A stretch of DNA of 64,000 nt, taken from positions 1-64,000 of the forward strand of contig NZ_NHRY01000139.1 of the NCBI RefSeq assembly GCF_002937115.1, given 5' to 3'. Shown here piece after piece: positions 25,513 to 35,788 of this stretch. The stretch's first letter is position 1; each line of letters begins with the position of its first letter. The stretch comes from Rhodopila globiformis. GTDB lineage: Bacteria > Pseudomonadota > Alphaproteobacteria > Acetobacterales > Acetobacteraceae. The position numbers and the translations under genes were made by a program. Below the pieces are notes generated by a model. The model saw nothing but the letters and a program-made list of their open reading frames with translations, was not told the DNA's origin and did not search any database.

Positions 25513-27183
25513 ATGACCGAGCCCGCGTCGAGCTACGCGCATGGCGCCTCCGACCAGTCCATGCTCGGTGATACCATCGGGGTGCATTTCGACCGGACGG
25601 TCGCCCGCTGGGGCGATCGCCCCGGCCTGATCGTCCGCCAGCAGGGCATCGCCTGGACCTGGGCGGAACTGGCCGAGCGGGTGGATGCGTTCGCCGCCGG
25701 CCTTGTCGCCATCGGCCTGAAGCCGGGCGACCGCGTCGGCATCTGGTCGCCGAACAACGCCGAGTGGGTGATCACCCAGTTCGCCACCGCCAAGGCCGGG
25801 CTGATCCTGGTCAACATCAACCCCGCCTACCGCATCAGCGAGCTGGAATACGCGCTGAACAAAGTCGGCTGCAAGGCGCTGGTCACCGCCACAAGGTTCA
25901 AGACCAGCGACTACATCGGTATGATCAACACCCTGGCGCCCGAGCTGGCGATCTCGCATCCCGGCGACGTCCACGCCGCCCGCCTGCCGTCGCTGCGCGC
26001 CGTCATCCAGATCGGCGGCGACGACCCCGGCACCTTCGCCTTCGACAAGCTGGCGCACCATGGGCGGGAGGCGGACCGCCAGCGGCTGAAGGACCTGGCG
26101 CCGCAGCTGCAGTTCGACGACCCGATCAACATCCAGTTCACCTCCGGCACCACCGGGCTGCCGAAGGGCGCGACGCTGACGCACCACAACATCCTGAACA
26201 ACGGCTGGTTCATCGGTGAGGTGCTGCACTACACCGAGCAGGACAAGGTCTGCATCCCGGTGCCGATGTATCACTGCTTCGGCATGGTCATCGGCGTGCT
26301 GGCATGCCTGACGCATGGCGCGGCCATCGTGTTCCCGGGCGAGGGGTTCGATCCGCTGGCGACGCTGCAGACGGTGGCGGAGTATCGCTGCACCTCCTTG
26401 TACGGCGTGCCGACGATGTTCATCGCCGAGCTGGATCATCCGGACTTCGCGACGTTTGACCTGGCCAGCCTGCGCACCGGCGTGATGGCGGGCTCGCCGT
26501 GCCCGATCGAGGTGATGCGCCGCGCCATCCGCGACATGCACCTGACCGAGATGACAATCTGCTACGGCATGACCGAGACCAGCCCGGTCAGCACGCAGAC
26601 CCGCATCGGCGATTCGCTCGACAAGCAGGTCGGCACGGTCGGCCGGCCGCACCCGCATGTCGAGATCAAGATCATCGACCCCGACGGCCGCATCGTGCCG
26701 CGCGGCGAGAAGGGCGAACTGTGCACCCGCGGCTACCTGGTGATGCAGGGCTACTGGGAGGATACCGAGAAGACGGCGGAAGCCATCGACGTCGCCGGCT
26801 GGATGCACACCGGCGACCTGGCGACGATGGACGCGGACGGCTACTGCGCCATCGTCGGGCGGATCAAGGACATGGTGATCCGCGGCGGCGAGAACATCTA
26901 TCCGCGTGAGATCGAGGAGTTCCTCTACCGCCATCCCGCGATCCAGGACGTGCAGACGTTCGGCATCCCGGATGAGCGCTTCGGCGAGGAACTGTGCGCC
27001 TGGATCAAGCTGCGCCCCGGCGAGACGCTGACCGAGGAGGACGTCAAGGCGTACTGCCGCGAGCAGATCGCGCACTACAAGGTGCCGCGTTACGTCCGCT
27101 TCGTCGATGAGTTCCCGATGACGGTGACCGGGAAGATGCAGAAGTTCATCATGCGCCAGAAGATGATCGAGGAGCTGGGGTAG
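25513..27183 (+). CDS. AMP-forming acyl-CoA synthetase (FadD-like)
   Basis: A 556-residue ANL-superfamily ligase activating a carboxylic acid with ATP and CoA. P-loop '[18 protein letters not shown]' near residue 205, '[13 protein letters not shown]' near 353, the hinge region '[32 protein letters not shown]', and the C-terminal catalytic Lys in '[10 protein letters not shown]'. Residues 20-60 match the family N-terminus. Close to medium/long-chain fatty acid synthetases in length, but chain length cannot be read. Start at 25513 has ggagtga upstream. 165 bases separate it from the amidase, so shared transcription is uncertain. Confidence 0.92.
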   Translation: MTEPASSYAHGASDQSMLGDTIGVHFDRTVARWGDRPGLIVRQQGIAWTWAELAERVDAFAAGLVAIGLKPGDRVGIWSPNNAEWVITQFATAKAGLILVNINPAYRISELEYALNKVGCKALVTATRFKTSDYIGMINTLAPELAISHPGDVHAARLPSLRAVIQIGGDDPGTFAFDKLAHHGREADRQRLKDLAPQLQFDDPINIQFTSGTTGLPKGATLTHHNILNNGWFIGEVLHYTEQDKVCIPVPMYHCFGMVIGVLACLTHGAAIVFPGEGFDPLATLQTVAEYRCTSLYGVPTMFIAELDHPDFATFDLASLRTGVMAGSPCPIEVMRRAIRDMHLTEMTICYGMTETSPVSTQTRIGDSLDKQVGTVGRPHPHVEIKIIDPDGRIVPRGEKGELCTRGYLVMQGYWEDTEKTAEAIDVAGWMHTGDLATMDADGYCAIVGRIKDMVIRGGENIYPREIEEFLYRHPAIQDVQTFGIPDERFGEELCAWIKLRPGETLTEEDVKAYCREQIAHYKVPRYVRFVDEFPMTVTGKMQKFIMRQKMIEELG

Positions 27184-27949
27184 TGTTGGCCGCCGAAGAT
27201 TTTGTCCCCATTCCCTGAGCTGTTGCAACGGGCGGTGGTGTCGTCCGGGGCGGGACACGGCAGCGGCGGAGCCTGGATTGGCGACCGATTTTTAACACGG
27301 AGAACGCCAAGGACCACAGAGGGCCACGAAGGGTGTGAACGAGTCAGCCGACGACGCGGCGCAGGCCGTTCGCCAGATACAAAACATAAACTGCTTCGGC
27401 TCTTGTTGGATTTCGGGGCCGTGGAACGCCTCACTCGACCACCCCGGAACCCGACAAGAGCCACTGCTTCAAGCAGGCCCGTCGATGCTGCGATGCGCCT
27501 TGATCGCCAACCCGGGGATGCGGTTCGTCCAATCCCGGGAAGCCAGCAAGGTCCGGTCTCCGTGGCGCTTCGTGATCCTCCGCTTTCTCCGTGTTGAAAA
27601 TCAAGGAAGAATGCGCAGGCACGAACGGTTCCGGGAGAGGAACTGCCACCGCCCGTCCCGGCTTCAGCCCCCCAGTCTCCATCCCATACCGATGATGGCC
27701 AGGACAAAAGGCGAAGAGTCTTCTGCCACATCCGACGCGGCCGCCATGCGCCGCCAAACCTTTCTCCAACCGCCAGCTTTTCCTGACAGGCCCGGGGCCA
27801 CACCCGGCCATGACGAGGATGCAACGGCCGCTGCCACGAGGTCCCTCTACGGACCCGCCTTGTCCTGGGCATGAGGCCTGGCCCCGCGGCAGGCTTTCCA
27901 CCGCCGGCAAAGCGCCTTACCCTTCCGCCCGGGAAGGGAGGAAAGCATC
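27184..27949. repeat. Intergenic region with a large inverted pair
   Basis: No gene supported. Bases about 27290-27335 (tttttaacacggagaacg ... ccacgaaggg) and 27556-27602 (gtggcgcttcgtgatcct ... ctccgtgttgaaaa) form an inverted pair about 220 bases apart, of the cacggag type seen between genes in many bacteria. A short palindrome-like cggccatgacg remnant lies near 27800. A ggaagggagg site precedes the next gene. Confidence 0.65.
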
Positions 27950-28750
27950 ATGCGCTGGGCTCGCATCGAACGGAACGGCTCACCGTCCTACGCGGTGGTC
28001 GAAGGCGACACGGTCATCCCGGTGCGCGGCTCGCCGTTCGACGCCTGGGAACGCACGCCCGAGCGGCTGAAACGCGACGCGGTGAAGCTGCTGGTGCCGG
28101 TGATCCCGCCCACATTCTACGCCGCCGGCATGAACTACCCCGAGCATGTGCGCGAGGTCGCCGAAAAAGTCGGCCAGGCGCCCAACCTGCCAACGCGCGC
28201 CGAGATCGGCTATCGCGCCAACAACGCCTTGATCGCGCACAACGAAACGATCGTGATCCCGGCTGACGCCACCGAGCAGGTGCAGTACGAAGGCGAGCTG
28301 GTCGTCGTCATCGGCCGGAAATGCAAGAACCTGACGCGGGAAAACGCCCTGTCGGCGGTGCTGGGCTACACCATCGGCAACGATGTCAGCGAGCGGACCT
28401 GGCAGAAGCAGGACCGCACGATGTGGCGGTCGAAGAACACCGACACGTTCAAGCCGATGGGCCCGTGGATCGAAACGAATGTGAAACTGGATGACCTGGT
28501 CACGCGCATCCGCCTGAACGGCGAGCCGATGATCGCGTTCGCCACCAACCACATGATCTTCGGCGTGGTGGATTACCTGGTGGCGATGACGACCCGGCTG
28601 ACGCTGCATCCCGGCGACGTAATCTGGATGGGCACCGAAGGCGCCACCGCCAACATCAGGCACGGCGACCGGGTCGACATCGAAATAACCGGCATCGGCA
28701 CGCTGAGCAATCCGGTGGTGCGCGAGGGGTTTGACCGCCCGCTGGGATAA
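27950..28750 (+). CDS. Fumarylacetoacetate hydrolase family protein
   Basis: A 266-residue FAH-fold enzyme. The metal-binding and active-site region is 'YAAGMNYPEH', followed by 'QYEGELVVVIGRKCKN' (metal-binding Glu of ExE), 'LGYTIGNDVSERTWQ', 'KSFKPMGPW'-like 'DTFKPMGPWI', and 'PGDVIWMGTEGATANIRHGDRVDIEI'. Family members hydrolyse or decarboxylate diketo-acids in aromatic and amino acid catabolism. Length is typical of bacterial single-domain members. ggaaggg ribosome site. Alone between repeat-bearing gaps, so the substrate is open. Confidence 0.88.
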   Translation: MRWARIERNGSPSYAVVEGDTVIPVRGSPFDAWERTPERLKRDAVKLLVPVIPPTFYAAGMNYPEHVREVAEKVGQAPNLPTRAEIGYRANNALIAHNETIVIPADATEQVQYEGELVVVIGRKCKNLTRENALSAVLGYTIGNDVSERTWQKQDRTMWRSKNTDTFKPMGPWIETNVKLDDLVTRIRLNGEPMIAFATNHMIFGVVDYLVAMTTRLTLHPGDVIWMGTEGATANIRHGDRVDIEITGIGTLSNPVVREGFDRPLG

Positions 28751-29598
28751 TTGCAGCAGATCCGTCGTTGCGCTATTGCGGGGGCGCCAGGCCCGCGGCG
28801 TTCGTTCCGTATCAAGAAGAAATCCTGCGCCCGCGACCGGGGACCGGCGCGGGCGACCGCCGGCGGTTCTATCTGTTACGCGCGGCGATGAATTCCCGTC
28901 CGGAAAGGCGATTTAAGGTAGAGCAATTCTCGCAAAAATCTACCCTCGATTGATCTGGCTTGTCTTCATCTGCTGATATTTGGTGGAATGCCGGAACCTG
29001 TCGTCATAGTTTTGGCGGGCACGCGTTTACTACCTTGAGGCTGTGGACATGATAGCATTTACCAGCTAGTCACTTGTCTGCGACATGATCTAGTTCAACT
29101 ATATTTGACCTGCATTTAGTTCAATTCTATCTGAATAGATGTGCCACCATAGATGCGCCCCCCGGGCGGATGCTGTCCCGTTGGGAATATCGTTATATAA
29201 TAATAGCGAACTTCGGCCGGCGGGGTCGCCCCGGCAGGCTCGCCGCGAAAATCAACCGGCCGGGCGCGTGGATAAGTCAGCGTGCGGACGAAGGCTTGAG
29301 CAGGGGAACATGGCACGAATGCTTCTGGCGAGACAGTCTCAATCCGGTTGGATCACTTGCTGCGTCGCACGTGGCTGTCATGCCGGCAAAACCCGCCTTC
29401 TTCCGGCGCCTGCAGCCGGCAAGCCCGGCGACCGCAGCTGATCGGCCGAACAACAGGCGACCGGGCATTGCATCTGAACAGGACGAATACTGCGAAGCAG
29501 ACAAAACGACAGCAGGGCCGCGCCGTCAGGCCGGCATCCTGTGAAAGTCGTCTCGCCAGCAACAACACCGGCCCGGGCGGGCCGACGAGAGGGACTCA
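28751..29598. other. Long upstream region of the GH5 gene, partly AT-rich
   Basis: No gene supported. Bases 28960-29210 are clearly lower in GC than the surroundings. They hold two similar words (tagttcaactatat at about 29092 and tagttcaattctat at about 29118), a ttgacc near 29107 and a tataat-like string near 29195, so promoter elements for the glycosidase gene may lie here, but no single promoter is convincing. A gagaggga ribosome site ends the region. Confidence 0.5.
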
Positions 29599-30948
29599 AT
29601 GAGCGGTACCACGACGATCAGCACAGCGGCCTCAGCCGGACGGTTCCAGGTCTCAAACGGTCAGATTCTCGATCCCACGGGCGCTGTATACACCGCGAAG
29701 GGGATCGACATCGGCCCATCCGACATGGGCGCCGCAGACCAGGTGCTGGCCGACTTTCCCGGCATCAATTTCGTGCGGCTGATGGTCGATACTTATCAGC
29801 CGCCCAGTGCATACGCGGCGTTCGTCAACACGATGACCGCGCATGGCGTCGTGGTCGAGTTCGAAGACCATACCTCCAGCGACGGTTCGGACTCGGGCGG
29901 CGCCCGTGGTGTCGCGTTCACCGGGCAGCAGCTGACCAACGAACTGAACTGGTATTCGTCGATCGCGCAGGCCTATGCCTCCAATCCCTATGTCTGGTTC
30001 GGCACGGACAACGAGCCGCCAATCGCCGGACTGTCCCCCTGGGAGCAGGCAACCTACAACGCCATCAGAGGCACCGGGAACAGCAACCCGATCATGATGT
30101 CAGTGCCCGGCGGCGGCTATCCCGAGGCCCAGAGCATCTCGGACTATGGCATGAACCCAAGCGTCTATGCCCCGATGTCGAACGTCATCGTGGACGTCCA
30201 CCTGTATGGCTGGAGTTCGAATTACGATCCAAACCAGCAGGCGGTGACCACGGCTTTGGATGATATGGTCAACTCAGCGCACACCATGACCACCGCCAAC
30301 GGGCCCGCCCCGGTCATCCTCGGTGAGTATGGGCCGTCGACGGATGGCCTGACCGTTGATGCCAACAGCTCCCAGGTCATCCAGTTGGCGCAGAATTCCA
30401 GCAACGTCGCCGGCGCCGTCGCGTTCAGCTGGAGTCCGGGTGGCGCCGACAGCCTTACCGATTGGGCGGGCAACCTGACCGCCTATGGACAGGAGGTGGC
30501 GCAGTGGATCGCCGCCAGTTCCCAGCCCGCGGCGTCCGCCGCGCCGGCCCCGACTGGTGCGACGGTCAGCCAGGGCGATGTCTCGGCATACGCGCAGACA
30601 GGCAGCGACATGTCCCTCGTCGGCAGCGCGAGCGCCCCGGCTGCCGGAGCGGCCAGCGGTGCGGACGGCACCGTCTATACGCTTCCCGCCGCGGGCAGCG
30701 CGCCGGTGGGCTTCGCCGACAACGTCCTGAACGACGGGGCGACGCTGGATCTGACCAGCGCGCTTGCCGCGACCGACTGGAACGGCGCGGCCTCGACACT
30801 GGCCGATTATCTCACGGTGACGGACACGTCCTCGGGCGCGGTGGTCTCACTCGCAACGACCGCGGGCGGGGTGGGATCCGTCATCGCGACCATACCGGGC
30901 GCGACCGACCTGAACCTCGATACCCTGCTGGCGCATTCGATCACCTGA
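29599..30948 (+). CDS. GH5-like glycoside hydrolase with a type I secretion-like C-terminus
   Basis: A 449-residue protein. Residues 15-310 form a (beta/alpha)8 cellulase-like domain: acid/base Glu139 in 'GTDNEPP', 'DVHLYGW' near 199-205, nucleophile Glu243 in 'VILGEYG'. A low-complexity Ala/Pro linker (310-330) follows. The C-terminus from about 370 ('GFADNVLNDGATLDLTSALAA', 'LADYLTVTDTSSGAVVSL') resembles targeting domains of type-I-secreted proteins with 'DxLDLS'-type motifs. There is no N-terminal signal peptide, which fits export by a type I system, though no such transporter is adjacent. Polysaccharide (cellulose-like) hydrolysis is likely; exact substrate unknown. Confidence 0.8.
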   Translation: MSGTTTISTAASAGRFQVSNGQILDPTGAVYTAKGIDIGPSDMGAADQVLADFPGINFVRLMVDTYQPPSAYAAFVNTMTAHGVVVEFEDHTSSDGSDSGGARGVAFTGQQLTNELNWYSSIAQAYASNPYVWFGTDNEPPIAGLSPWEQATYNAIRGTGNSNPIMMSVPGGGYPEAQSISDYGMNPSVYAPMSNVIVDVHLYGWSSNYDPNQQAVTTALDDMVNSAHTMTTANGPAPVILGEYGPSTDGLTVDANSSQVIQLAQNSSNVAGAVAFSWSPGGADSLTDWAGNLTAYGQEVAQWIAASSQPAASAAPAPTGATVSQGDVSAYAQTGSDMSLVGSASAPAAGAASGADGTVYTLPAAGSAPVGFADNVLNDGATLDLTSALAATDWNGAASTLADYLTVTDTSSGAVVSLATTAGGVGSVIATIPGATDLNLDTLLAHSIT

Positions 30949-31058
30949 TACGGGCGCGGAACGCGCCGCAACGGTGGGACGGGCGGCATGCAGCGGGCCG
31001 CCCGGGGTTGCGGCAGCGGGCGAGGTCTGTTGCCTCTCCGTCATGGCCGGGCATCCGG

Positions 31059-32138
31059 TCAGCGCGGCGGCAGCAGGCGCTTCTGCTGGAATACGGCGAA
31101 CCACTTGCGGAACATCGCCTCGGTGTCCATCACCGTGTGAAAGCCCGCCTGCATGATCTTGATAGTCGAAACGATCGACGGCGGCCCGGGATCGGCGTGG
31201 CCGTAGCGCATCTGGTAGTCGGCGTATTCCAGCGACAGCCCGACGAAATCCCCAAGCCCGGGCGAGGCCAGCTCATGACGCTGCCGCGCCCGGTCCCAGT
31301 CGGCGCGGCCGAGCGATTGCAGCAGGAACGGCTCGTCCGGCCCTGTCCGCATCCCGACGGCGTCGGCAATCGCCGGCCACACGTTCGGCCAGGTGAAGAC
31401 GTCGCCGTTGGTAACGTTGAAGACCTCGTCCTGCGCCGCCGCGGCCTCGCCAGCCCAGGCGATCGCGCGCGCCAGCAGATCCGCGTCCACCGCCTGGCTC
31501 ACCCGCTCCGCCCCGCCCGGATACGGCAGGATCGGCCCGCGTTCACGCATCACCGCAGCGTACGCGCCCAGCGCCGGGATCAGGTTCATCGCCCCACCGA
31601 TGGCCTCGCCGATGACCAGCACCGGGCGCAGGATGGTGAAGCGCCAGTCCCGGCCGTGCCGCGCCTCGCGCAGGTAGTCTTCCTGCTGCCAGTAGAAGTT
31701 CGGCTGCTGCCGCATCTCCGACCGGCCCTCGCGCGCCGGCACCGCCAGCGGCCGCACATGCACGCCGTAGGCCTTGGTCCCTTGCAGCAGCGTCACGTGC
31801 CGCAGCCCCGGCGCGGCGTGCAGCAGCGGCCCGAGCAGGTTGCGCAGCATGCGGTCGTTGGTAGCGATCTGCTGCGCGTTGCGCCAGCCCTCGACCAGCC
31901 CCGGCAGCTCGAACAGCGCGGCATAGACCAGGTGAGTGACCTCGCGCAGCGACGCGGCGGCATCCGCGCAGGCGGCGGCGTCGGCCATGTCGAGCGCCAG
32001 GTGCCGGGCCGAGGCAATCCCCGGCGGCCGGCGGGACAGGGCGATGACGCCGGTTTCCGGCTCGGCGGCAAAATGCTTCAGCGCGGCATGGCCAACCAGC
32101 CCGGTGGCGCCGGCGACCAGGACGGTTTTGCATGCCAT
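31059..32138 (-). CDS. NAD(P)-dependent SDR family oxidoreductase (PRISE-like)
   Basis: A 359-residue extended short-chain dehydrogenase. The nucleotide motif 'VLVAGATGLVG' lies at 6-16, followed by 'VTLLQGTKAYGVH' and 'QPNFYWQQEDYL', where the YxxxK Lys is replaced by Asp/Tyr context. That arrangement, with the 'GTKAYG' Lys, is typical of progesterone 5-beta-reductase/iridoid synthase-like (PRISE) enzymes that reduce enones. The C-terminal part 'VTNGDVFTWPNVWPAIAD' also matches. Start at 32138 has aggagggc upstream; the frame is open beyond. Substrate unknown. Same strand as the zincin gene located upstream. Confidence 0.85.
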   Translation of the reverse strand: MACKTVLVAGATGLVGHAALKHFAAEPETGVIALSRRPPGIASARHLALDMADAAACADAAASLREVTHLVYAALFELPGLVEGWRNAQQIATNDRMLRNLLGPLLHAAPGLRHVTLLQGTKAYGVHVRPLAVPAREGRSEMRQQPNFYWQQEDYLREARHGRDWRFTILRPVLVIGEAIGGAMNLIPALGAYAAVMRERGPILPYPGGAERVSQAVDADLLARAIAWAGEAAAAQDEVFNVTNGDVFTWPNVWPAIADAVGMRTGPDEPFLLQSLGRADWDRARQRHELASPGLGDFVGLSLEYADYQMRYGHADPGPPSIVSTIKIMQAGFHTVMDTEAMFRKWFAVFQQKRLLPPR

Positions 32139-32282
32139 GGCTTGCCCTCCTGCGGCCAGGATATCACCGGTCGCGGCGGCAACGCCAATCCGGCCGGCGT
32201 CCGGCCGCGGTGCCATCCGCGCTTCGACGGCAGGGGGAGGCTGGCCGGAGCATGCCAGGCCGTAGCGGGAACGGAACGGCCT

Positions 32283-33347
32283 TCAGGGCGCCGGGCGGTT
32301 GCGGATCACGTCGTGCACGAAGCTCAGCTTGGTCATCACCGCCGGCGAGATCACGAACGGGTACAGGTCGGGCTGGCCCATCGCCCGGTTCAGGCTGTTC
32401 ATCGCAAAGGTCAGCGGCAGCCAGGCGTCGATGATCGTGGTCATGTCGGCGGTCTCGTAGGGATCGAGGTCGATCACCGCCTGCAACGTCTCGTCGCGGC
32501 TGATCCGCGGCTGCACCGTGATGCCGAAGGCGCTCGCCATTTCCAGCGTGTCGACGATGTGCAGGTAGTGCGCCCAGGTCTCGGCCCAGTCCTCCCATGG
32601 GTGGCTGCTGGCGTAGTGGCTGACGTAGTGCGCCTGCCAGTCCGCCGGCGGGCCGTTCTGGTAGTGGGCCTGCAGCGCCGCCGCATAGTCCCGGGTATCG
32701 TCGCCGAACAGCGCCCGGCAGTCCTCCAGCCGCCCGCCGTCGCGCACCAGCACGTCCCAGAAATAGTGCCCGACCTCGTGGCGAAAATGGCCGAGCAGGG
32801 AGCGGTACGGCTCGCCCATCTGGGTGCGGCGCTTTTCCCGCTCGGCGTCGTCAGCCTCGACCAGGGCGATGGTGACCAGGCCGTTGTCGTGGCCGGTCAT
32901 CACCTTGGGCGCCGCGGCGTCCGGCGCGTCGGCCAGGAAGTCGAACGCCAGTCCGTGCACGGGGTCGTCGATGCGGTTGGCCAGCGGCAGCTTCAGGCGC
33001 AGCAGCGAGTAGAACAGATGGTGCTTGGCGCGTTCCAGCTTCTGCCAGCGCGCCAGGTTCAGCGGAACCGTCAGGTCGGGGATGGTGCGGTTGTGCCGGC
33101 AGGCCAGGCACAGCGTCGTCGTGCCGCCGGCGTCCAGCAGCCAGTTGCAGGCGTCATGCCCGGCATTGTCGCACAGCCGCGCCGGTTGGTCGGGCGCGGC
33201 GAGGGCGTGGAACTGCGCGCCGTCCGGCTGCAGCGCCGAGATCGTCATGGCGCGGGAGAGGTAGCCCAGTTGCAGGCCGCAGGATTCACAGCGGGTGTTC
33301 TCGAAATACAGCACCTGGCCGCAGTTCTGGCACTTGAACAGCTTCAT
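32283..33347 (-). CDS. Zinc-ribbon zincin-like metallopeptidase (DUF2248-type)
   Basis: A 354-residue protein. An N-terminal zinc ribbon uses Cys6, Cys9, Cys20 and Cys23 ('FKCQNCG', 'TRCESCG'); another cysteine set lies at 59-83 ('LCDNAG', 'TLCLACRHN'). The zincin motif 'HEVGH' is at 190-194, followed by 'FGDDTRDYAAAL' and 'YASSHPWEDWAETWAHYLHIVDTLE', which supplies the third ligand. This matches the putative zinc-binding peptidase family PF10005. No signal peptide, so cytoplasmic. Target proteins unknown. Followed by the SDR gene after 145 bases. Confidence 0.88.
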   Translation of the reverse strand: MKLFKCQNCGQVLYFENTRCESCGLQLGYLSRAMTISALQPDGAQFHALAAPDQPARLCDNAGHDACNWLLDAGGTTTLCLACRHNRTIPDLTVPLNLARWQKLERAKHHLFYSLLRLKLPLANRIDDPVHGLAFDFLADAPDAAAPKVMTGHDNGLVTIALVEADDAEREKRRTQMGEPYRSLLGHFRHEVGHYFWDVLVRDGGRLEDCRALFGDDTRDYAAALQAHYQNGPPADWQAHYVSHYASSHPWEDWAETWAHYLHIVDTLEMASAFGITVQPRISRDETLQAVIDLDPYETADMTTIIDAWLPLTFAMNSLNRAMGQPDLYPFVISPAVMTKLSFVHDVIRNRPAP

Positions 33348-34226
33348 GCCGGGGTCCTTTTCGGCGGGGGAGAGCGGAGAGTAGCGCGTGGGAACGCCGA
33401 GGTCGTTGCGCCCGTTGCATCGCCGAAGGGATTCCCCCGTTCACATCATCGCAGGCTGGTGAACGTCGATGGCTGGCGTGGCGACCGTCTTTCTATCGTC
33501 ATGGCCGGGCGTGTCCCTACTGGATACGCAGATCTTGGAAACGGTCCGTCGCGGCCGTGACCCATGCCGTCACGGCCGGTGCGGGTTTCACCGGCAGCAA
33601 TCAAGCGAACACGGAGTTTCACGGGGTTCGCATGGAGTTCCGCGGAGAAAGGGAATACGGCGCTTCGCGCGAAGCGCATGACATCATCGGATGCCGCCAA
33701 GGGGGGCGACCATGTTGCGGGTGCCCCGGAAGACTCTGCGGAACTCCGTGCCAACCCCGTGGAACTCTGTGTTCGCTTGATTGCGGAGACAAATCCACCC
33801 CCACCCCATCCCGGTGGGCACGATGCCCCACGCCCGATATGCGGGTCGTGCCACGGCGATGTGGTCCGGCGCATCCTCGGCCGTTAGCTTGCCAGGCAAA
33901 CGCGGGGCCGCGACGGCGGCAATGTTCCCGGGCATTGGCGAGCGCTTGCTTCTGCGATTGTTTCCAGGATGTGTGCATGCGGCAGGGCGTGTCCCGGCCA
34001 TGACGGTGAGAGAACGGCCACGGCGCCAAATCCTTCTCCGGCCGTCGTCTTATCCTGATGCGTCCGGGGACACGCCCGGCCATGACGATGAGGGAGAAGA
34101 CCTTGCTCCGCCGGACGCCCTGTCCTGATACGCATGGGGTGTGTCCTGGCCATGGCGGAGGGGCAACAAGCCTCTGGCCCGCTTTCCGCCGTCGGGGTGC
34201 CGGGCACCGCCCGTGCGCCCGGGACG
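33348..34226. repeat. Intergenic repeat region with a 469-bp element
   Basis: No gene supported. Main feature is the 469-bp element at 33517-33985. Bases 33985-34226 carry type-B fragments (cggccatgacggtgagag, ggacacgcccggccatgacgatg) and decayed element ends such as cctgatacgcatgggg. Confidence 0.75.
33517..33985 (+). mobile_element. 469-bp relative of the 213-bp element
   Basis: Left end ctactggatacgcagatcttggaaac and right end gtttccaggatgtgtgcatgcggcag are imperfect inverted copies and resemble the ends of the 213-bp element (both continue into ggaaac/gtttcc). Flanked by ggcgtgtcc at 33508-33516 and 33986-33994, inside a type-B palindrome. The interior has a different inverted repeat, about 33598-33640 with 33735-33780 (gaacacggagtttcacgg type), also found at 232-390. 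No coding capacity seen. Confidence 0.6.
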
Positions 34227-35573
34227 CTACGCCGGCGGCCGCCAGGCCCCCCGCGCCGGCACCGGCAGGCCGAGGTTCTCCCGCAGCGTGGCGCCGGTGT
34301 ACTCCGTCCGGTACAGCCCGCGCCGCTGCAGCTCCGGCACCACGAATCGCACAAAATCCTCGAAGCTGCCCGGCATGTGCGTGCCCGCCACCACGAACCC
34401 GTCGCACGCCCGCTCGACGAACCACTGCTCCAGCCGATCGGCCACGTCCTTGCCGGAACCGACGACGGCCTCGCGCGGGCGGCCACGGCGGGTGATCTCC
34501 AGGAAGTCGCGCACCGTCGGGTTATGGCCGGTGTGGCGCATCACCCGGTCGCGCATGGCCTGCATCCCGGACATCCCCTGCAGTTCCTCGGCGGTGAACG
34601 CCTCATCCAGGCCTTTCGCCTTGAAATCGAAGTTCAGCGCCTCGGACAGCAGGGACAGGCCATCGACCTCCTTGTACAGCGAGTCGATCAGCGCCATCTT
34701 GTCCTCGGCCTCGGCACGGGTTTCGGCGACCACCGGATAGGCGATGGTATTGATGCTCATCATGTCGGGATCGCGGCCCAGCCGCGCCACCTCGGCCTTG
34801 AGGTCCGCGTATTGCCGCTTGCCGGCGGCGAGATCCTCATGGCCGACGAACACCGTCTCGGCCCAGCGTGCCGCGAACGTCTTGCCGCGCGCGCTGGAGC
34901 CGGCCTGGATGATCACCGGATGCCCTTGCGGCGACCGCGGCACGGTGAACGTCCCCGATGAACTCAGGAATCTTCCCTTGTACTCCAACCGGTGCACCTT
35001 GTCCGGATCGGCGAACAGGCCGGTCTGCTTGTCCACCACCAGGGCGCCGTCCTCCCAGCCGTCCCAGCAGCCCAGCACGATCTCCATGAACTCGTCGGCG
35101 CGGTCGTAGCGCAGGTCGTGGTCCATGTGGACCTCGCGCCCCATGTTGCGCGCCTCGGCGTCGTTGACCGACGTCACCACGTTCCACGCCGCGCGTCCGC
35201 CCAGCATGTGGTCCACCGTCTGGAACCGGCGGGCGACGTCGAACGGCTCGTAGTAGGTCGTCGAGGCGGTGGAACCAAGGCCGAGATGCCGCGTGCCGAA
35301 CCCCATCGCCATCAGTGTCACGACCGGGTCGATCTTGACCACCCGCACGCCGTTCGCGACCACCTCGGCCGGGTTACCGCCGTAGATGTCGGGCATCGCC
35401 AGGCGGTCGTCGAAAAAGGCAAGCTGGAACTTGCCTGCCTCCAGCACCCGGCCAATGGCCTGGTAATACGCCGCCGAGGTGAAGTCGGACCGGGCATCGG
35501 GATGCCGCCAGGCGCTCGCCAGCGTGGTGCAGTTCTGCGCCTGCAGGAACCCGACCATGATCATCTGCCGCAT
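34227..35573 (-). CDS. NtaA/DmoA-family FMN-dependent monooxygenase
   Basis: A 448-residue flavin monooxygenase of the bacterial luciferase-like superfamily, NtaA/SnaA/DszA branch. Features: 'RSDFTSAAYYQAIGRVLEAGKFQLAFFDD' near the N-terminus, 'EPFDVARRFQTVDHMLGGRAAWNVVTS' (flavin-binding region) and 'GHPVIIQAGSSARGKTFAARWAE'. Members oxidise nitrilotriacetate, EDTA, dimethyl sulfide or dibenzothiophene sulfone using FMNH2 from a separate reductase, which is not encoded nearby. Start at 35573 by family alignment and ggag eight bases upstream; the frame is open 26 codons further. Confidence 0.9.
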   Translation of the reverse strand: MRQMIMVGFLQAQNCTTLASAWRHPDARSDFTSAAYYQAIGRVLEAGKFQLAFFDDRLAMPDIYGGNPAEVVANGVRVVKIDPVVTLMAMGFGTRHLGLGSTASTTYYEPFDVARRFQTVDHMLGGRAAWNVVTSVNDAEARNMGREVHMDHDLRYDRADEFMEIVLGCWDGWEDGALVVDKQTGLFADPDKVHRLEYKGRFLSSSGTFTVPRSPQGHPVIIQAGSSARGKTFAARWAETVFVGHEDLAAGKRQYADLKAEVARLGRDPDMMSINTIAYPVVAETRAEAEDKMALIDSLYKEVDGLSLLSEALNFDFKAKGLDEAFTAEELQGMSGMQAMRDRVMRHTGHNPTVRDFLEITRRGRPREAVVGSGKDVADRLEQWFVERACDGFVVAGTHMPGSFEDFVRFVVPELQRRGLYRTEYTGATLRENLGLPVPARGAWRPPA

Positions 35574-35788
35574 CGTTGCGCTCCGCTGCTGCCTGGACGC
35601 GCCGGAACCCTCCGGCCGCGCCGAGCGTAGAGCGTCCGGCGGTGCGTGCAAGCCGCGGCGGCCCGGCAGGCGGCGGCGAAGTCACGGATGCCGATTGGTG
35701 GAAAGCGACACACGAAGTTGATGAGAAATAGAAACAGCCAGGATTACAAAAGCAGGGCTGACAAGGTCTGGTTCTGGGGCCGTGCTTC

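Noticed and set aside
30462-33560. A 1032-codon plus-strand frame
   Set aside because: It is antisense to the SDR and zincin genes and crosses repeats; its composition is typical of antisense shadows in high-GC DNA.
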